A program made the translations under genes and the position numbers. Source: Corynebacterium mustelae (GTDB taxonomy: Bacteria; Actinomycetota; Actinomycetes; Mycobacteriales; Mycobacteriaceae). Taken from it: DNA of 64,000 nt. Under the pieces are notes generated by a model. That model did no database searches. It was given only the letters and a program-made list of their open reading frames with translations, and was not told the origin of the DNA. This document shows, piece after piece, positions 62,169 to 64,000 of this stretch. Every line of letters begins with the position of its first letter. Position 1 is the stretch's first letter. Location of the stretch: contig NZ_CP011542.1 of the NCBI RefSeq assembly GCF_001020985.1, positions 1,674,001 through 1,738,000 on the forward strand. The letters are read 5' to 3'.

Positions 62169-63422
62169 TTAAATCCTCACGCCGAGTAACCCGTCAACCA
62201 AGTTCGTCACTATAATCCCAGCATCGTTATTACCGTGGCGCGTACCTTGTTTGCGTACCGTTCGCGCCCAGGTATCTATCGCCGCCAACGCGGCTGGGGT
62301 ATCAAGGTCATTCGCTAAGTGCGCACGCACCGTAGCCACCAATTCTGCGGCCGCAGGAACTGGGCTCTCGATCGCTACTGCGTCTCGCCACAACTGTAGC
62401 CGGGCGTTGGCATCAGCTAATACCTGCTCAGACCAATCGCGATCACTGCGGTAATGCCCCGAATAAACACCCAACCGAATTCCAGAGGGCTCATGGCCTG
62501 CTTCACGCAACTTTGACACGAAAACCAGGTTTCCCAGCGATTTACTCATCTTGACGCCATCCAATCCGATCATCCCGGTATGGACATAATGTTGTGCCAT
62601 CCGACTGCAACCGGTGACTGCTTCGGAGTGCGCGGCAGAAAATTCGTGGTGTGGGAAGATCAGATCCTTGCCACCCCCCTGAATGGCGAAGGTATTGCCT
62701 AACCGATTGCGTGCAATGGCGGAGCACTCCACGTGCCAACCTGGACGACCAGCACCAAACGGCGCCTCCCAGGCTGGTTCTCCGGGACGCTCAGCCCGCC
62801 AAACTAAAGCATCTAGTGGGTCACGTTTCCCGACGCGATCGGGATCGCCGCCACGTTCGGCAAAGTACTCCAACATCTGTGGTCGGTCGTAATTCGACTC
62901 ATAACCGAACTGTTCAGTAGCGGAAATCGATGCATAGATATCGGGGAATTCACTGTCTGCAACAATATACGCCGCACCGGTATCTAAAAGGTGTTGCACC
63001 ATGTCGATGACTTCCGGAACAGATTCCATAGCGCCCACATAATGCTTGGGTGGAAACACCGACAAAGCCGTCATATCCGAACGAAACAAATCTATCTGGC
63101 TGGTGCCCAACTCTCGCCAATCAACGCCATCGCGTTCAGCGCGTTCGAATAGTGGGTCATCAACGTCAGTCACATTTTGCACGTAGGTGACCGCAATACC
63201 AGCGTCGACAAGCATTCGGTACACCAAATCAAACGTCAGATACGTTGCTGCATGCCCTAAGTGTGTGGAGTCATAAGGAGTGATTCCACACACGTACATA
63301 CCAACATGATTGTCCGCCACCGATACGGGTTTGATTACCTCGTCGGCGGTATCGAAAAGCTTTAACGTGGCAGGAGTGCCGCCAATTACTGGCGGGGTCG
63401 AAGGTTGTGGCCATGCATGCAT
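62169..63422 (-). CDS. mshC: Cysteine:glucosaminyl-inositol ligase MshC
   Basis: The 417-residue enzyme joins cysteine to GlcN-Ins in mycothiol synthesis. It is a cysteinyl-tRNA-synthetase relative with [19 protein letters not shown] near 43-61 (HIGH-type HLGH and zinc Cys), a zinc-site Cys in [10 protein letters not shown], and the KMSKSLGN loop near 290. It lacks the anticodon-binding domain of CysS, which separates it from that enzyme. ATG 63422 gives the conserved MHAWPQP start, ten bases after the uppP stop. Confidence 0.95.
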   Translation of the reverse strand: MHAWPQPSTPPVIGGTPATLKLFDTADEVIKPVSVADNHVGMYVCGITPYDSTHLGHAATYLTFDLVYRMLVDAGIAVTYVQNVTDVDDPLFERAERDGVDWRELGTSQIDLFRSDMTALSVFPPKHYVGAMESVPEVIDMVQHLLDTGAAYIVADSEFPDIYASISATEQFGYESNYDRPQMLEYFAERGGDPDRVGKRDPLDALVWRAERPGEPAWEAPFGAGRPGWHVECSAIARNRLGNTFAIQGGGKDLIFPHHEFSAAHSEAVTGCSRMAQHYVHTGMIGLDGVKMSKSLGNLVFVSKLREAGHEPSGIRLGVYSGHYRSDRDWSEQVLADANARLQLWRDAVAIESPVPAAAELVATVRAHLANDLDTPAALAAIDTWARTVRKQGTRHGNNDAGIIVTNLVDGLLGVRI

Positions 63423-63432
63423 GGCTTCCAGC

Positions 63433-64000
63433 TTAAGGCGTGAGGATTCCTGCCGCCAAAAGTGCCATAACGAACAGACCAACTGGGATGCGATAGGCGG
63501 CGAACCAGCTGAACGAATGGTGCGAAACGAACTTCAATAGCCAGGCGATGGAGGCATAACCGAGCGCAAAAGCGATCACAGTACCGACCAGAAGCTGCAC
63601 ACCGCTAGCTGCTAGTCCGGCTTGAGGCGCAAAGGCGTCAGGCAAACTGAACAACCCAGAGGCCAGCACTGCAGGGATTGCAAGTAAAAAGCTAAATCGC
63701 GCCGCGACCTCGCGGTTTAAGCCAACGAATAAGCCGGCAGAGATCGTGCCGCCGGAGCGAGACACACCAGGGATAAGCGCCAAGCATTGCGCAAGTCCCA
63801 TTACGATCGCGTCTTTCATGGTCAACTGATCGTAGTCGCGCTCCTTCTTCCCCCACTTTTCCGCTGCGATAAACACGAAAGAGAAAAGGACCAAAACTGT
63901 TGCGGTGATCCACATATTCCGCAGAACTTCACGGATATAATCCTTGGCCAAGAAACCAATAATGGCCACCGGAAGTGTGCCGACGATCACCATCCAGCCC
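63433..64000 (-). CDS. uppP: Undecaprenyl-diphosphatase, C-terminal part
   Basis: The frame runs off the right edge; the visible 188 residues start with a Trp-Met-Val-Ile membrane segment and show several more segments. The motif [13 protein letters not shown] (family PG-SRSG) binds the diphosphate of undecaprenyl-PP. The enzyme recycles the lipid carrier for peptidoglycan and arabinogalactan synthesis. uppP directly upstream of mshC is a conserved actinobacterial arrangement. Confidence 0.93.
   Translation of the reverse strand, partial: GWMVIVGTLPVAIIGFLAKDYIREVLRNMWITATVLVLFSFVFIAAEKWGKKERDYDQLTMKDAIVMGLAQCLALIPGVSRSGGTISAGLFVGLNREVAARFSFLLAIPAVLASGLFSLPDAFAPQAGLAASGVQLLVGTVIAFALGYASIAWLLKFVSHHSFSWFAAYRIPVGLFVMALLAAGILTP

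Noticed and set aside
62169..63422. Cysteinyl-tRNA synthetase
   Set aside because: The protein is shorter, lacks the anticodon-binding domain and starts with the MshC-type MHAWPQP sequence beside uppP.

Overview
The window reads as a chromosomal segment of a low-to-moderate GC Corynebacterium. Several signs support this: an ftsR / DUF151 / MerR run at the left end, actinobacterial RbpA, mycothiol ligase MshC, separate Ppm1 and Lnt genes, and a Pup-ligation locus without proteasome subunits. Gene order closely follows the gnd-ndh-ufaA, ppm-lnt, cob, paf and hisG-metH-mshC regions of other corynebacteria as I remember them. I could not compute the exact species. No CRISPR array, insertion sequence, prophage or rRNA is visible. 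The coding density is that of an ordinary core chromosome.

Layout. 1-1.7 kb: end of the cell-division regulator ftsR, a bifunctional-nuclease-family protein and a MerR regulator on the plus strand. 1.8-9.8 kb, minus strand: a VWA protein, two CBS/CorC membrane proteins, a DEAD-box helicase and gnd. 9.9-16 kb: thioesterase, CorA, a methyltransferase, NADH dehydrogenase II, and a UfaA-like protein that looks catalytically dead. 16-21.5 kb: YceI operon, rbpA behind a SigH-type promoter, polyprenol-P-mannose synthase, apolipoprotein N-acyltransferase, FxsA. 21.6-34.4 kb: aerobic cobalamin pathway (cobN behind a cobalamin riboswitch; cobG-cobH-cobIJ; cobK-cobM-cobL with an SDR and pepQ), plus an unusual secreted Ser/Asn-rich protein. 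34.5-46.7 kb: a trypsin-like protease, then the helY-tatC-tatA-pafC-pafB-pafA-pup-dop-arc-trmI block. 46.8-56.6 kb: M18 aminopeptidase, RecB-type nuclease, orphan HigA-like antitoxin, fhs, aspA, a C4-dicarboxylate transporter, hisG, hisE and a HAD phosphatase. 56.6-64 kb: a decayed tRNA, cobalamin-dependent metH, a cutinase, mshC and the C-terminal part of uppP.

How the genes connect. Cobalamin made by the cob genes is used by MetH, and the riboswitch ahead of cobN closes that loop. The dicarboxylate transporter and aspartase form a fumarate/aspartate module suited to oxygen-limited growth. Pup, Dop, PafA and ARC form a pupylation system in which ARC has no 20S proteasome partner here and lacks the usual C-terminal docking motif.

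The strongest unexplained signal is an 11-base word, CGTCGAAAAGC. I found it 14 times by eye on both strands, in genes (in several reading frames) and between genes. An 11-base inverted repeat of its core forms a hairpin between two convergent genes. It resembles a DNA uptake or chromosome-organising sequence and is not explained by protein coding.
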